Below are positions 1-10,122 of a stretch of 64,000 nucleotides of DNA, in pieces. The stretch is from Leishmania mexicana MHOM/GT/2001/U1103. Taxonomy: Eukaryota > Euglenozoa > Kinetoplastea > Trypanosomatida > Trypanosomatidae. Made by a program: the position numbers and the translations under genes. The stretch lies in the NCBI RefSeq assembly GCF_000234665.1, contig NC_018307.1:62001-126000 (forward strand). Reading direction: 5' to 3'. A model generated the notes under the pieces. That model was not told the DNA's origin, searched no databases, and was given only the letters and a program-made list of their open reading frames with translations. Numbering within the stretch: position 1 is the stretch's first letter; each line of letters opens with the position of its first letter.

Positions 1-270
1 TCATTCTCCTGCGGAAGCAACCTACCACTGCGCATCCTCGGTGCTCGGTGCCCGTCACCCCCCCCCCTCCCCCGCCTGCCTCTCTGCGCTTTCTCACGGG
101 TGCGTGCCGATGTGCATGCCACTCGATCATCGCCTCCACACAAAGTACATACCTATGGAAGGGAAGAGGAGGGGCCTACACGCACGCAGTAACACATCCT
201 GTTGTGGCACCTTTCACCCACACATCCAAGCGCGCGCACACGCGTCCTTGACGAGAGGTGCACGGAGCTC
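1..270. other. 5' flank of first gene, non-coding
   Basis: Pyrimidine-rich spacer with C-rich runs near 58-80 and no convincing coding frame. It would hold the trans-splice acceptor for the gene starting at 271. Several AG dinucleotides lie downstream of the C-rich run and none can be singled out by eye. Confidence 0.5.
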
Positions 271-735
271 ATGCTGCGCCGCACCGCAAGGCGTGCCATG
301 GGCAACAGCCGCTTTAGCGGCAGCAAGGAGCGGGACCGCATTGAGCAGGAGCGTCGCCGCCGTCTTCTGTACGACGCCGCCGGCAATCTTCAGCTCGGCG
401 GCCTCCTGCGCATGATGTACGACGACTTCAAGGCGCCCGCCGCCATCGGCCTCGGCGCGGTTGCCTTCCTATACGGCTACAACCGACTGGTTGTGCACCT
501 GTCCCGAGAGGAGGAGGCAGAGGGCCGGCGGCTGGACGCGCAGAGCGAGGTAACGGCCCGGCAGACGGGCAAGCTGAAGGCCGATCGATATCTCGTCAAG
601 CCGAACAGGCAGATCGACGACCCCGACTTTCTCAACATCCCCGCCTTTGGCGGCAGAGGCGTCAGCTCTAGTAAACTCTTGAGCGATGATAGCGTGAGCG
701 GCGGGGCTCTGCATAGCGAGCACAAGCGCAGCTGA
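271..735 (+). CDS. small one-TM protein, unknown function (154 aa)
   Basis: Not recognised as a known family. The N-terminus (MLRRTARRAMGNSRF) is Arg-rich with no acidic residues, like a trypanosomatid mitochondrial presequence. A basic charged stretch follows, then one hydrophobic segment around residues 52-70 (APAAIGLGAVAFLYGYNRL), then a charged, soluble C-terminal half. The predicted topology is a single-pass, possibly mitochondrial, membrane protein. The start at 271 is chosen for the presequence-like N-terminus; an in-frame ATG at 298 would give a protein beginning MGNSRFSG. The frame remains open upstream to about 202, but that part looks like translated spacer. Third-position GC bias across 300-730 supports real coding. 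No partner or pathway can be inferred. Confidence 0.7.
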   Translation: MLRRTARRAMGNSRFSGSKERDRIEQERRRRLLYDAAGNLQLGGLLRMMYDDFKAPAAIGLGAVAFLYGYNRLVVHLSREEEAEGRRLDAQSEVTARQTGKLKADRYLVKPNRQIDDPDFLNIPAFGGRGVSSSKLLSDDSVSGGALHSEHKRS

Positions 736-1290
736 CCGGCAGTCCCTCTCACACGGAACATGGCAAGAGGCGGCAACAGCTGTAGCCCGGATACGTGTAA
801 AGGACGACCAGTCGCGCAACCGTCTTTCCCTCTACACACGCATCCATGACCTTCACGACGGCCACGGCCATCACCCACTGCACTGCGCGCGCTCGCTCGC
901 TCTGTGCGTGCATACGTGTGCTCTGGAGTGCACAGCACAGGAGAGGCAGACAGAAAAACCACCACCAAACAACGTGCGAGATGGCGGAGGCCCGTGCCCT
1001 TGCCTCCGCCCCGCCACCCCCCCCCGCTCCTCGTAAAGAGGCGGTGAGGGTTGATGGGGCCGTCAAGCACCCGCCCACGCATACTCTTCCCTCTCGCCGC
1101 CACCTCCTGCTCGTTCTCCCCCCTCTCTCTCTCTCCGCCGTCCGTGGACTTCGCCGCCGCCCGCTCACACGTGGGCGCACCCACGAATGTTTGTCTGTCT
1201 CTCACACGCACACGCAGGCAGAGCGCTTCGTTCGCCCCCTCTCGAGCACCCTCTTCCGCTTCCCGTCGCCACACCCCTCTCTCCTCAGCC
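736..1290. other. spacer: 3' UTR and eL38 5' region
   Basis: No coding signal. The second half is a mosaic of pyrimidine runs (1110-1137, 1230-1288) typical of trypanosomatid acceptor regions. It carries the 3' UTR of the upstream gene and the 5' UTR of eL38. Confidence 0.6.
1110..1217 (+). promoter_or_regulatory. predicted spliced-leader acceptor for eL38
   Basis: A long pyrimidine tract at 1110-1137 is followed by a CAG at 1215-1217. Use of this AG gives a 5' UTR of about 73 nt with no intervening ATG before 1291. A second AG at 1287-1288 sits only two bases before the start codon and is less likely. Inferred from position only. Confidence 0.45.
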
Positions 1291-1542
1291 ATGCCGCGTG
1301 AAATCAAGACCCTGAAGGAGTTTCTCGCCATCTGCTCCCGCAAGGATGCGCGGTGCGTGAAGGTGAAGCACAACCCGAGCGCCACCAAGTTCAAGGTCCG
1401 CTGCAGCCGCTACCTCTACACGCTGGTCGTGAACGACAAGAAGAAGGCCGACAAGATCGAGCGCTCCATCCACCCGTCCGTGAAGAAGATCGCCGTGACG
1501 GCCCGCTCGCACGCCAAGACGAACGCCGGCTCCAAGCAGTAA
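1291..1542 (+). CDS. RPL38: 60S ribosomal protein eL38
   Basis: An 83-residue, strongly basic protein, beginning [20 protein letters not shown]. This matches the eukaryotic L38 family, which starts with a PR-I-xx-IKDFLxxxRRKDA pattern and is usually 69-83 residues. The family's central [15 protein letters not shown] strand region and Lys-rich middle are present. It is a structural component of the large ribosomal subunit in the cytosol. The trypanosomatid form has a longer C-terminal tail ([14 protein letters not shown]). The ATG at 1291 is chosen because the preceding in-frame sequence reads as splice-site pyrimidine tract. Codon bias is extreme, as expected for a highly expressed gene. Confidence 0.96.
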
Positions 1543-1958
1543 GAAGGCGCCGCAACAATGGCATAGCTGGTACTGTCGCCTTCGCGCCACACACGCACAC
1601 ATGCGCGGGGAGAGAGAGGGAGGGAAGGGGGGGGGGCTTGTGGCACTCGTCGTCCGCGGCGGTGCCTGCCCGGCTCCCTCTTCTCCATGAACTCTGTTGT
1701 GTGCGTACGTGTGCGTGTGTGCGTCGGTGATCGCCGCGGCGGAGGGAAGCCAGGCTTGGTTGGCCTGGCCGCTTTCCAGGCCCGAGAAACAGCGCTCTGT
1801 TATGGAGGCAAGTTGGCGGCGAGGCAGGCAAGGACGGGACGGGAGACGCACACCCGCGCACGCGCCGCTCTGCCTGCCTGCCCCTCTCGCGCACAGCTGA
1901 TTTCCTCGTTCATTTTCGTGATTTTCTTTCTTTGGTGGAGCGAGCGTGTGTGCGCGTG

Positions 1959-2000
1959 GGGAGGAGGAGGAGGAGGAGGAGGAGCAGCAGCAGCAGCAGC
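1959..2000. repeat. trinucleotide microsatellite (GGA)n-(GCA)n
   Basis: About nine GGA units run directly into about five GCA units. It is non-coding here; the translated poly-Glu/poly-Gln frame has no other coding support. Confidence 0.85.
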
Positions 2001-2316
2001 GGCGCCCTCCTCCCTTTCCTAGCACACGCATACACACCGGCATGCGTGCCCACTCAAGCGTGCATCCCCGTCGCTCTACACAAAGGAAAATAGTAAGTTC
2101 ACGCATCGCAACAGGGACACCAGAATGACGGCCGATCCTTTGAGTCGGACGTCTCATGAGTGACACGTGCCTCCCTCGCGCTGGTGAACTCGGTCATCGC
2201 TGTTGGGTGGCCTGGGCAGACACGGCAACGAAAGAAGCGGCGTGTGTGTCTCTCTTAGGTGTGGGAGCGTTCAAGGATGGGTTGTCGTGGCTGATGTGCG
2301 CATGTGCTGCTCTCGA

Positions 2317-2318
<2 letters not shown>

Positions 2319-2348
<30 letters not shown>
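2319..2348. repeat. CA dinucleotide microsatellite
   Basis: About fifteen uninterrupted CA units in the spacer after eL38. A shorter, imperfect CA run lies at 2493-2519. Confidence 0.9.
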
Positions 2349-2351
<3 letters not shown>

Positions 2352-2649
2352 GCACCACCAGTGCGCTCGGACTGAGGCGGCATCCTCGCAACTCCCTCCC
2401 TCCCTCCCCTTTTCATAACTCCCCACTTCTCCCCCCTTCACTCGCTCCGTCTCCGTCACCGTCGAAGCTTCCGCGACGTTGAGCCCACTGCTCACACACA
2501 CACACACACATACACACACGCCCTCTCCCCTCCCTTGTTGTCGTCTCTCTCCTCACCTCAGCCGCCGTGCCCGATCGCCTGCGCACCGGGCGCGCGCCTC
2601 GACTCCGCTGCCCTCCATATCACATTACCGCGCTCTTACTCGTTGTGCC

Positions 2650-3678
2650 ATGTCCATCGCCCACGTGGCGAGGTGCGCGCACCTGCGCAAGGGCGGTGCG
2701 AGATCTGTGGCGCGTGTGCGCGCTGATGGAAAAGGCTGCGGTCAAGTGGCACTCCTCCGCCGGCTGTCATGCGCTGGGGCCGCCATGGCTGCGCAGCCGG
2801 GACGCGTCTGCGTCTCGGCGGAGCTGAGCCAACGATGCTGTTGCAATGTGGGTTACGGCATCACGGCTGCGTCAAGAGGTGAGGTGCCTATGCCCGCACC
2901 CTTTACAGCGTCGCAGCAGCCAACCGTGGAGGATATCTTTGCGACCCGCTTCGGCACGACCATCTTTGGCGACTGTCGGGACACCTCCGCCACCGACGCG
3001 CTACCGCTTGCCTCCCCACGCACAGACGTGGACGCGCTCTTCAGGGAACGGTTTCCTGCTCTGGCAGCACAGGCTACAGCGGAGAGAATGCACAAAGTGG
3101 CCGTGTCTCACGGTACCACGAAGACACAGTCAGCGATGTGGGATGGTCTTCGGCGGTGCTTCAAGCTTCGCAGTCGCCTACCTTCGGCACGGATCCATAA
3201 CAGCATGGGTGACATGCTGTCGCCGGCGCCACCCCCTGCCCGCTTCTCTCCGCAGTACCCGCCCGTCGCCAACGAAGCCTCAGGGTACCAGCCTCCGCCC
3301 CCTGAGGTGCAGCGCTACTGGCACAGCTGCCAACTGTGGGCGTCCCTGCAGCCGCACATCCAGCAGGAGCAGCAGTCAGTACTGCAGCTGCGTGCACAGG
3401 CGCATGCAGCCAAAATCGCGCAACAGAAGTCCCTGCGGCAGCACCTGTACCGCACCATGTACTGGACTCTGTTCGTGGTGTGCCCGCTGCTGGGACTCCT
3501 GTTCCTGTGGCTAGCCATCGACGCCGCTGCGTACGGGGCGGAACTGGAGCTACTGCCCTTTGTGAAGTACGACGAGGCGCTGCGGGACTTTGCCGAGGCG
3601 GAGGGCCACCACCGCCAGCTCATCCGCGGCAAGGGCAACAACGGCGTAGCCAAGAAGAAAAACATACGCATCGACTAA
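2650..3678 (+). CDS. orphan protein with C-terminal TM segment (342 aa)
   Basis: Not recognised. Residues 1-80 are basic and Cys-rich, possibly an organelle-targeting leader. The middle is soluble and Pro-rich (for example SPAPPPARFSPQYPPV). Residues about 275-300 form one hydrophobic segment (YWTLFVVCPLLGLLFLWLAI), preceded by Gln-rich helical sequence and followed by an acidic stretch and a Lys-rich end (AKKKNIRID). Predicted topology: single-pass membrane protein with a large N-terminal part. The start at 2650 is the first ATG after a pyrimidine tract and AG at 2560-2561. The in-frame ATG at 2890 (MPAPFTASQQPTVEDIF) is the main alternative, because the coding signal strengthens there. Confidence 0.65.
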   Translation: MSIAHVARCAHLRKGGARSVARVRADGKGCGQVALLRRLSCAGAAMAAQPGRVCVSAELSQRCCCNVGYGITAASRGEVPMPAPFTASQQPTVEDIFATRFGTTIFGDCRDTSATDALPLASPRTDVDALFRERFPALAAQATAERMHKVAVSHGTTKTQSAMWDGLRRCFKLRSRLPSARIHNSMGDMLSPAPPPARFSPQYPPVANEASGYQPPPPEVQRYWHSCQLWASLQPHIQQEQQSVLQLRAQAHAAKIAQQKSLRQHLYRTMYWTLFVVCPLLGLLFLWLAIDAAAYGAELELLPFVKYDEALRDFAEAEGHHRQLIRGKGNNGVAKKKNIRID

Positions 3679-5118
3679 GCTGCAGAGGCACGCGAGCCCG
3701 CTCTTGTCCTGCACACACACACACACACACACGCACGCACACCTCCCTCGACCGCACTCGTAAAACTCTGGAAGGCCTCCTCACGCGAGTCTGTGTATGG
3801 CGGTGACGTGTTGCACTTCTTCACAGGCAGCAAGCCGGAAAACTAAGGAAAAGAACGGCAGAACGGGCAATGGAAAGTGCGAGCGTGCGGAGTGATCGGG
3901 CGCCTGTCTCATCCCATCTCCCTAATCGCTGTGCCGGCACCCCCCGCCCTCTTCGCTAGCCCAAGTCATGAACTCCTCGCCTCACTTGCCAGTCGCGGCA
4001 GCTAACCACCCAGGTGTGTTGTGTGTGGTGTGGTGGGGGGTGGGGAGAGGCACCATGCTCGTTGCCTTTTGGTAGACGGGTATGAGGCAGACAGCGGACA
4101 CAGGGTGGAAGAGACCGCCTCAACTCGTGCACTGCTCGCCGCTCTCGCATGCTGCAGATGTCTCCACGCGTGCAGAAGACATCGCAGACAACGTTGGCTC
4201 AGCAGCAGCCTCGTCCATGTTGTGCGTCCATGTCTTCGCTCTTCTCTCTGTGAGTCCACCATCCATCCACACACAGACGCGCGGGCACGCACACACACAC
4301 ACACATGATCGGCGCCGCCCGCGTCCGCTCGCTCTCCTGCTCTGCTCGACTTCCATACACACCTTCCCCGCTCTCGCCTTCCTCCCCGCTCCCACCACAC
4401 CCCTGCCTGCCCGCCCGCCTGCCTTTGTGATGCGCGTGTGTGCGTAGCGTGCCGGCGTTCTTGGAGGAGAGGCAGCTGTGGCACCTTCTGCTCGCGTGTC
4501 TTTGCTTCCCCTCGCACCGCCCAAGACAGCTGCCGTTTCTATTCTTCACCTCTCGCACGCGTACACGCGCACACGCTCGCCATTACCCCTCACCCTCACG
4601 GGCTGCATCGCCAGCAGCCTACGCACAACCAACACCGCCAGCACGTGCACGCTTCTCGTGTGTTCTCGCTTGGCCGCCACTCGAAGAGCACGCGGGATTC
4701 GCGCTGCGGCAGAGGCGTTACTCACCTGTGGTTGTCGTCTGCGGCCCTCGTGCCTCACCTTGCACACTTGCTTTGCCTTCGTCTTGGTATCAGCTCTGGT
4801 GGCGTGCGTGGGGAGGGAGGCGGTGTGTCTCGTCGACGGGCACGCGCAGTCCCTCTTCCCCCACCCCCTCGGCGGAGAAACTAAGAGAGGGGGTCGATAT
4901 CGCCTACACTGGAGACTGGGTGCCCAAGCGCGACCGCTGACGCACCGGCGCGGACATCCCGCGCTCGCCAGCGCGCCACAGCAACAGACGCCGTGCGACG
5001 GACGTCTGCGTATATCACCGACGCCAGAGTAGGAGAGGAGGGGGAGGCACATCCTTCTCTGCCCCATCCCACCCCACGCGAGTGCACCACCACGTTGCCG
5101 GGGTGGTGTGGTGCGGTT
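3679..5118. other. spacer with CA run
   Basis: About 1.4 kb without credible genes. A CA microsatellite occupies 3712-3742. Pyrimidine-rich stretches near 4370-4400, 4730-4790 and 5058-5085 are possible acceptor regions for the gene starting at 5119. Open frames here are low-complexity and lack codon bias. Confidence 0.55.
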
Positions 5119-8100
5119 ATGTCCATTCCTGTCGGTGGAGTAGTCCCGCAGGACCGCTGGCAACCTCAGCAGAAGGTCAAGGTCTGTCAGTACCAGGACT
5201 GCGGCGCCTCCTTCGGTTTCCTTTCCAGCAAGGTCAACTGCCACCGCTGCGGCATCGTGCTATGCAGCAAGTGCGCCGCCACCAAGACCGTGATTCCCCG
5301 CTACTACAGCAATGAAGCCGTCCCCGTCTGCCAGCGCTGCCACCAGGTAGTGGAGCGCTACAAGGCACGCGGGTCAGTGACGCCAGGATACGTCCTTCAC
5401 TCCACCACCGTCAGCGCCACGCCGGCTCGGTCTTCGCCGGTGCCGCCACCTCAGACAAGTCAAGCGCCCGGGCCACATACACCCCCACCGCAGTCCGTCA
5501 CTGCCGTGTCCCCTGCGGCACATGTCCCCACCGTCGACGCCGTGACTATGTCCACGAAAACCTCCGTCAGCGACGCCGACCTGCACGCCCTGCAAGCCGT
5601 CATCCAGGCCCTCCAGCACGCACTCAACGCCGAACAAGCCACCGCCGCCACTGCCGCCCAATCCGCCGCCACGGAACTCCAAACCTCCAAGGAAGAAAAC
5701 GCGACACTAAAAACAACCCTACACCACCTGAAGCTCAACATGGACGCCGCCACGCAGCAGCGCGCCGAGCTAGAGGCGCAGGTGGCACGGCTGGCCGCGG
5801 ACCGCGACGAGGCACGCCAGGAGCTGGCCGCGAACGCCGATGACCTGCAGCAGCGCCTGCACGCCGCCACGCAGCAGCGCGCCGAGCTGGAGGCGCAGGT
5901 GGCACGGCTGGCCGCGGACCGCGACGAGGCACGCCAGGAGCTGGCCGCGAACGCCGATGAGCTGCAGCAGCGCCTGCACGCCGCCACGCAGCAGCGCGCC
6001 GAGCTGGAGGCGCAGGTGGCACGGCTGGCCGCGGACCGCGACGAGGCACGCCAGGAGCTGGCCGCGAACGCCGATGACCTGCAGCAGCGCCTGCACGCCG
6101 CCACGCAGCAGCGCGCCGAGCTGGAGGCGCAGGTGGCACGGCTGGCCGCGGACCGCGACGAGGCACGCCAGGAGCTGGCCGCGAACGCCGATGACCTGCA
6201 GCAGCGCCTGCACGCCGCCACGCAGCAGCGCGCCGAGCTGGAGGCGCAGGTGGCACGGCTGGCCGCGGACCGCGACGAGGCACGCCAGGAGCTGGCCGCG
6301 AACGCCGATGACCTGCAGCAGCGCCTGCACGCCGCCACGCAGCAGCGCGCCGAGCTGGAGGCGCAGGTGGCACGGCTGGCCGCGGACCGCGACGAGGCAC
6401 GCCAGGAGCTGGCCGCGAACGCCGATGAGCTGCAGCAGCGCGTGCACGCCGCCACGCAGCAGCGCGCCGAGCTGGAGGCGCAGGTGGCACGGCTGGCCGC
6501 GGACCGCGACGAGGCACGCCAGGAGCTGGCCGCGAACGCCGATGACCTGCAGCAGCGCCTGCACGCCGCCACGCAGCAGCGCGCCGAGCTGGAGGCGCAG
6601 GTGGCACGGCTGGCCGCGGACCGCGACGAGGCACGCCAGGAGCTGGCCGCGAACGCCGATGACCTGCAGCAGCGCCTGCACGCCGCCACGCAGCAGCGCG
6701 CCGAGCTGGAGGCGCAGGTGGCACGGCTGGCCGCGGACCGCGACGAGGCACGCCAGGAGCTGGCCGCGAACGCCGATGAGCTGCAGCAGCGCCTGCACGC
6801 CGCCACGCAGCAGCGCGCCGAGCTGGAGGCGCAGGTGGCACGGCTGGCCGCGGACCGCGACGAGGCACGCCAGGAGCTGGCCGCGAACGCCGATGACCTG
6901 CAGCAGCGCCTGCACGCCGCCACGCAGCAGCGCGCCGAGCTGGAGGCGCAGGTGGCACGGCTGGCCGCGGACCGCGACGAGGCACGCCAGGAGCTGGCCG
7001 CGAACGCCGATGAGCTGCAGCAGCGCCTGCACGCCGCCACGCAGCAGCGCGCCGAGCTAGAGGCGCAGGTGGCACGGCTGGCCGCGGACCGGGACGAGGC
7101 GGTGGAGCAGAAAACAATGGACGCGGAGGAACTTCAGCTGTTTCGTGAAATAGTTGCGCAGGAGCGAGATGAAGCAGAGCATTGGCGGTTGGATCAGGAG
7201 GCGGAGGTAGAGCGTCTGGCAGCAGAGGGAGAGGCGATGCGCAAGATGTTGGTCAAGGAAGCAAGGGTGGTCGAGCATGGCACGAGTGCCTTGGCGCAGC
7301 GGGGTGCAGAACTCGAGGCACAGGTAGCAGTTCTTCTGCGCGAGAGAGACGAGGCGCGTGCGCAGGCAGCAGTGGCTGCAGAGCAGCTCCAGCTGCAGCG
7401 GGAAATTATGAAGAAGGCGCAGGAGTCGTTTGACAAGGATCGCGCTTGCCTCGAGTCGCGAATGGCGCAGCTGATGGAGGCGAGCACGGCGGTGGAGGAG
7501 CGGTGGCAAGGAGAAGTGGCGACGAAAACGACTGATCTTCAGGAGAGGCTGGGCTTGATGGCGCGTCGGTGCATTGCGCTGGAGGGAGATGCGGAGCAGC
7601 GGGCGGACGAGAGAGACGAGGCCCTGCGGCAACTTGCCAAGCTCCGTGAAGAGGTGAAGCTCAGGCAGGACGCGGCCGACGTGGAGAATGCAGAGCTGAA
7701 GACGCGACTTGCTCGGCTCAGTGAGGAACATGAGAAGACGATGGAACAGGTTATGTCGGACGTGAGAGAGGGGCAGCGGCGCCTGGAAGCAGCAGAAGTG
7801 CAGCGGGCGGACTTGGAAGCACGCGTCGCGCGCCTCGTCGATGAGGCCGGTGACCTTCGCTCTCGTCTTGCTGCGAGCGCAGGCGACGTTCAACTATACC
7901 GCGACCTCGCCCTGCAGGAACGCGAAGCAGCCCAGAAACGGTGCACAATACTGGAAGCGCAGGTGGCAAGCCTCATGAGCGACCGTGACAACGCACGTCG
8001 GCAAGGGTCGGCTGACCTTAGCGAGGTGTGCCGTCAACTCGACGACGCCGTGCAGGAGCGTGATATGGCTCATCATCGGTGTGCCGAGTTGGAGGAGCAG

Positions 8101-9237
8101 AATGCTGTTATGGCCTCTGAGTTGCAAGCGGCAAAGGCTAAACTGCGGCAGGCCTCGGAGAAGGCCTCCTCGTTGATGATGCGACTCTCCGCATCGTCCT
8201 CTGGAGCTGGTGGTGCCTCTGCCCTCGAGAGTGTGGAAGGCAGTTCTGGCGAGCCACAAGCGGCGCCGTACCGGGACGCGGAGCTTATCGCCGAGGTGGG
8301 CGAACGCCTTCGCGAAAGGGGGAAGGCCATGCGGCTGTTGGCCAAAGGCGTTGAACTGCGCGAGCGCGCGCGGCCGCTGGAGCGGGTGCTCGCCGAAAAG
8401 CTGATCGACGACCCTCGCACGAGGGACGCGGAAGAGGTCGCCACGGGGTCCACGCAGTTGCCATGGAACGCTGCGCACTCGCGGCGCCTGGACTCGCGTG
8501 AGGCGCAGCTGGACGAGCGCGCGGCACGGCTGAAGGAGAAGGAGCGGCAGCTGCTGCGCGTCGCTCATGAACTGCAGGCTAAGTCGCGCGCCCTTCAAGC
8601 ATTATACGTGCGTGCGCTGGACAAGCCACAGGTGACGTCGCTGCTGCTGACGGCCGACAGCGGCGATGCCTCCTACCCTACCACACCACAGCAACCGCAC
8701 CAAGGCACACGCACGCCGCTAAGAGAACCTGTATATCCGCTGGACAGCGGGGTGGCGCGCTACGACCGCACTGCAGGGGCCACGATGAGCAGCGGTCCCG
8801 CGTCACCTCTGCCGAGGGAGCCGCCACGGGCTCAGATGGTGCACCGCCATGTGGAGGCGCCCGGCCGCAGCGATGCGGAAGTGGAGGCAACAGGCACGGA
8901 GGAAGACGCGCAGGAGCGCCTCACGGCTGCAACAGAGGCTTACCGCGACGTGCTGTACGAGCACATTCTCGAGTCGAATGGGCTGCAAGGGGTGAATGCA
9001 TTGGCCCAGTACCTGCCCCGCCACACCTCCGGCGGTGGGCCGAAGACGCCGCGACTGCCTGCGAGCGACATTATGTCGAAGACCCGGGCAATGCTACGAG
9101 CGCTGGAGGAGCGACTGGGCGCTTCCCGTGGCGTCGTGCGTGGAGTCGACCCGGCGGTGCAAGAACGAGGCCTGGAGGCATTCCGGCGACTCGAGGCTGC
9201 CCTGTGTGTTCTGTGTGGAAGCAGCAGCGAAGCGTAG
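5119..9237 (+). CDS. FYVE-like zinc finger protein with 39-residue coiled-coil repeats (1372 aa)
   Basis: Residues 23-74 contain eight cysteines in four pairs (C23/C28, C41/C44, C49/C52, C71/C74). The spacing of the last three pairs and the final PVCQRC fit a FYVE-type finger. The basic RHHCR patch of canonical FYVE domains is replaced by KVNCHRCG and no WxxD is visible, so PI3P binding is uncertain. Residues about 85-170 are Pro/Ser/Thr-rich. Residues 210-655 are twelve copies of a 39-residue unit (AATQQRAELEAQVARL...), the last incomplete. To about residue 1000 the coiled coil continues as diverged relatives of the unit. The C-terminal 370 residues include more coiled coil (about 1050-1170) and a helical end. 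The likely role is a membrane-associated tether or scaffold. The start is the first ATG giving an intact finger; the upstream open frame is spacer-like. Confidence 0.85.
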   Translation: MSIPVGGVVPQDRWQPQQKVKVCQYQDCGASFGFLSSKVNCHRCGIVLCSKCAATKTVIPRYYSNEAVPVCQRCHQVVERYKARGSVTPGYVLHSTTVSATPARSSPVPPPQTSQAPGPHTPPPQSVTAVSPAAHVPTVDAVTMSTKTSVSDADLHALQAVIQALQHALNAEQATAATAAQSAATELQTSKEENATLKTTLHHLKLNMDAATQQRAELEAQVARLAADRDEARQELAANADDLQQRLHAATQQRAELEAQVARLAADRDEARQELAANADELQQRLHAATQQRAELEAQVARLAADRDEARQELAANADDLQQRLHAATQQRAELEAQVARLAADRDEARQELAANADDLQQRLHAATQQRAELEAQVARLAADRDEARQELAANADDLQQRLHAATQQRAELEAQVARLAADRDEARQELAANADELQQRVHAATQQRAELEAQVARLAADRDEARQELAANADDLQQRLHAATQQRAELEAQVARLAADRDEARQELAANADDLQQRLHAATQQRAELEAQVARLAADRDEARQELAANADELQQRLHAATQQRAELEAQVARLAADRDEARQELAANADDLQQRLHAATQQRAELEAQVARLAADRDEARQELAANADELQQRLHAATQQRAELEAQVARLAADRDEAVEQKTMDAEELQLFREIVAQERDEAEHWRLDQEAEVERLAAEGEAMRKMLVKEARVVEHGTSALAQRGAELEAQVAVLLRERDEARAQAAVAAEQLQLQREIMKKAQESFDKDRACLESRMAQLMEASTAVEERWQGEVATKTTDLQERLGLMARRCIALEGDAEQRADERDEALRQLAKLREEVKLRQDAADVENAELKTRLARLSEEHEKTMEQVMSDVREGQRRLEAAEVQRADLEARVARLVDEAGDLRSRLAASAGDVQLYRDLALQEREAAQKRCTILEAQVASLMSDRDNARRQGSADLSEVCRQLDDAVQERDMAHHRCAELEEQNAVMASELQAAKAKLRQASEKASSLMMRLSASSSGAGGASALESVEGSSGEPQAAPYRDAELIAEVGERLRERGKAMRLLAKGVELRERARPLERVLAEKLIDDPRTRDAEEVATGSTQLPWNAAHSRRLDSREAQLDERAARLKEKERQLLRVAHELQAKSRALQALYVRALDKPQVTSLLLTADSGDASYPTTPQQPHQGTRTPLREPVYPLDSGVARYDRTAGATMSSGPASPLPREPPRAQMVHRHVEAPGRSDAEVEATGTEEDAQERLTAATEAYRDVLYEHILESNGLQGVNALAQYLPRHTSGGGPKTPRLPASDIMSKTRAMLRALEERLGASRGVVRGVDPAVQERGLEAFRRLEAALCVLCGSSSEA
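5746..7101 (+). repeat. 117-bp in-frame tandem repeat, 12 copies
   Basis: Eleven full units of 117 bp and a twelfth covering the first 69 bp, nearly identical at nucleotide level. Units differ mainly at one GAC/GAG codon (Asp in units 1, 3, 4, 5, 7, 8, 10; Glu in 2, 6, 9, 11) and one CTG-to-GTG change in unit 6. The first and last units share a synonymous CTA (5769-5771 and 7056-7058) where all internal units have CTG. The unit encodes a charged Ala/Arg/Glu/Gln heptad-like helix. Confidence 0.97.
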
Positions 9238-10122
9238 CGACGCAGTTCATCGCCACCGGCGCTGACCGCCGCCTCTCCTCCACGCCTCAGCGCTCCTACG
9301 GACATGAAAAGCACTCTGTGCTGCATCGCGTCTCCTGCTCTGCTGCGACACCCTACGTCCATACCCCGGCAGCACGCCGTCGCCCCCTCCCCCTCTACAC
9401 ACACCCCTCCGCCACTCCTCCGTTGGCTGTGTATCATTCTCCAAGGGGCTGCAACTCCCGGCCCTGCCTCCCTCCAAGTGGCAGCGCAAGCCTGCACGGC
9501 GATGACAGTCGCACGCTAGAGTGGATGATGCGAAATGGAAGAGCGGCGAGAGGTGATGGACGATGAATGTCGTTGCCGCAACCCGTGCGCGTGCCACCGC
9601 GTGCACGCGTACGTGGAGAAGCTCAGCCGCTGAGAGAGCGCGCGCGCGCTCGCGAAGAACAAGGACAAGCAAAGCCATAGGCGAGAAGATGGAGCGGCAG
9701 AGTGCCCGCGTCTTCGTGTTTGCCGCGCAACCGCACGGAAGGTCACAGCATACGGGTGCTGTGTGCGTCTGTGGACTTGTCTCTGCTGCTTGCGTCGCTG
9801 CCGTTCTTGGCACGCGGCGCTTTGCCACTTTATGCGCTTTCTTTACTCCCTCGTGCCTCCTAACACCACCCTTTTCCACCTGAGCATTCAGCTGAGCACA
9901 CACGTGTGTAGCGGCGAGCTAGCACTGCTGGGCGGACGCCACCTCACCATCCTCTCGTACCCGACACGGCACCTCTACCGCCTCCCCCCCCCACCCCCAC
10001 CCCGGCCTTCGCCCGCTGTGCACCGGCATAACCACCGCGCGCGCGAGAGAGAGAACGTGGCGGCGCGAGTCTTCAATCAGGAATATGTGGCTCTGTAGTT
10101 ACAGCGCGTTGGTATTTCGCTC
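9238..10122. other. spacer
   Basis: About 0.9 kb without coding signal. A C-rich tract at 9981-10010 precedes several AG dinucleotides. An ATG at 10085, out of frame with the downstream gene, would be an upstream start unless splicing occurs after it (for example at AG 10096-10097). Confidence 0.5.

Larger units (their letters stand above)
1543..2649. other. spacer with microsatellites
   Basis: About 1.1 kb with no coding signal. It holds a GGA/GCA trinucleotide run (1959-2000), two CA runs (2319-2348 and 2493-2519) and a pyrimidine tract at 2517-2560. The tract ends in an AG at 2560-2561 that is a good acceptor for the gene starting at 2650. Confidence 0.6.

Noticed and set aside
5746..7101. 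CRISPR-like or satellite array
   Set aside because: Units are contiguous with no unique spacers and encode a continuous coiled coil in frame.
5460..7117. Long minus-strand and alternative plus-strand open frames over the repeat
   Set aside because: They arise because a 117-bp repeat (a multiple of three) with no stop in one unit stays open in every frame. Only the frame joined to the zinc finger and C-terminal coiled coil is coherent.
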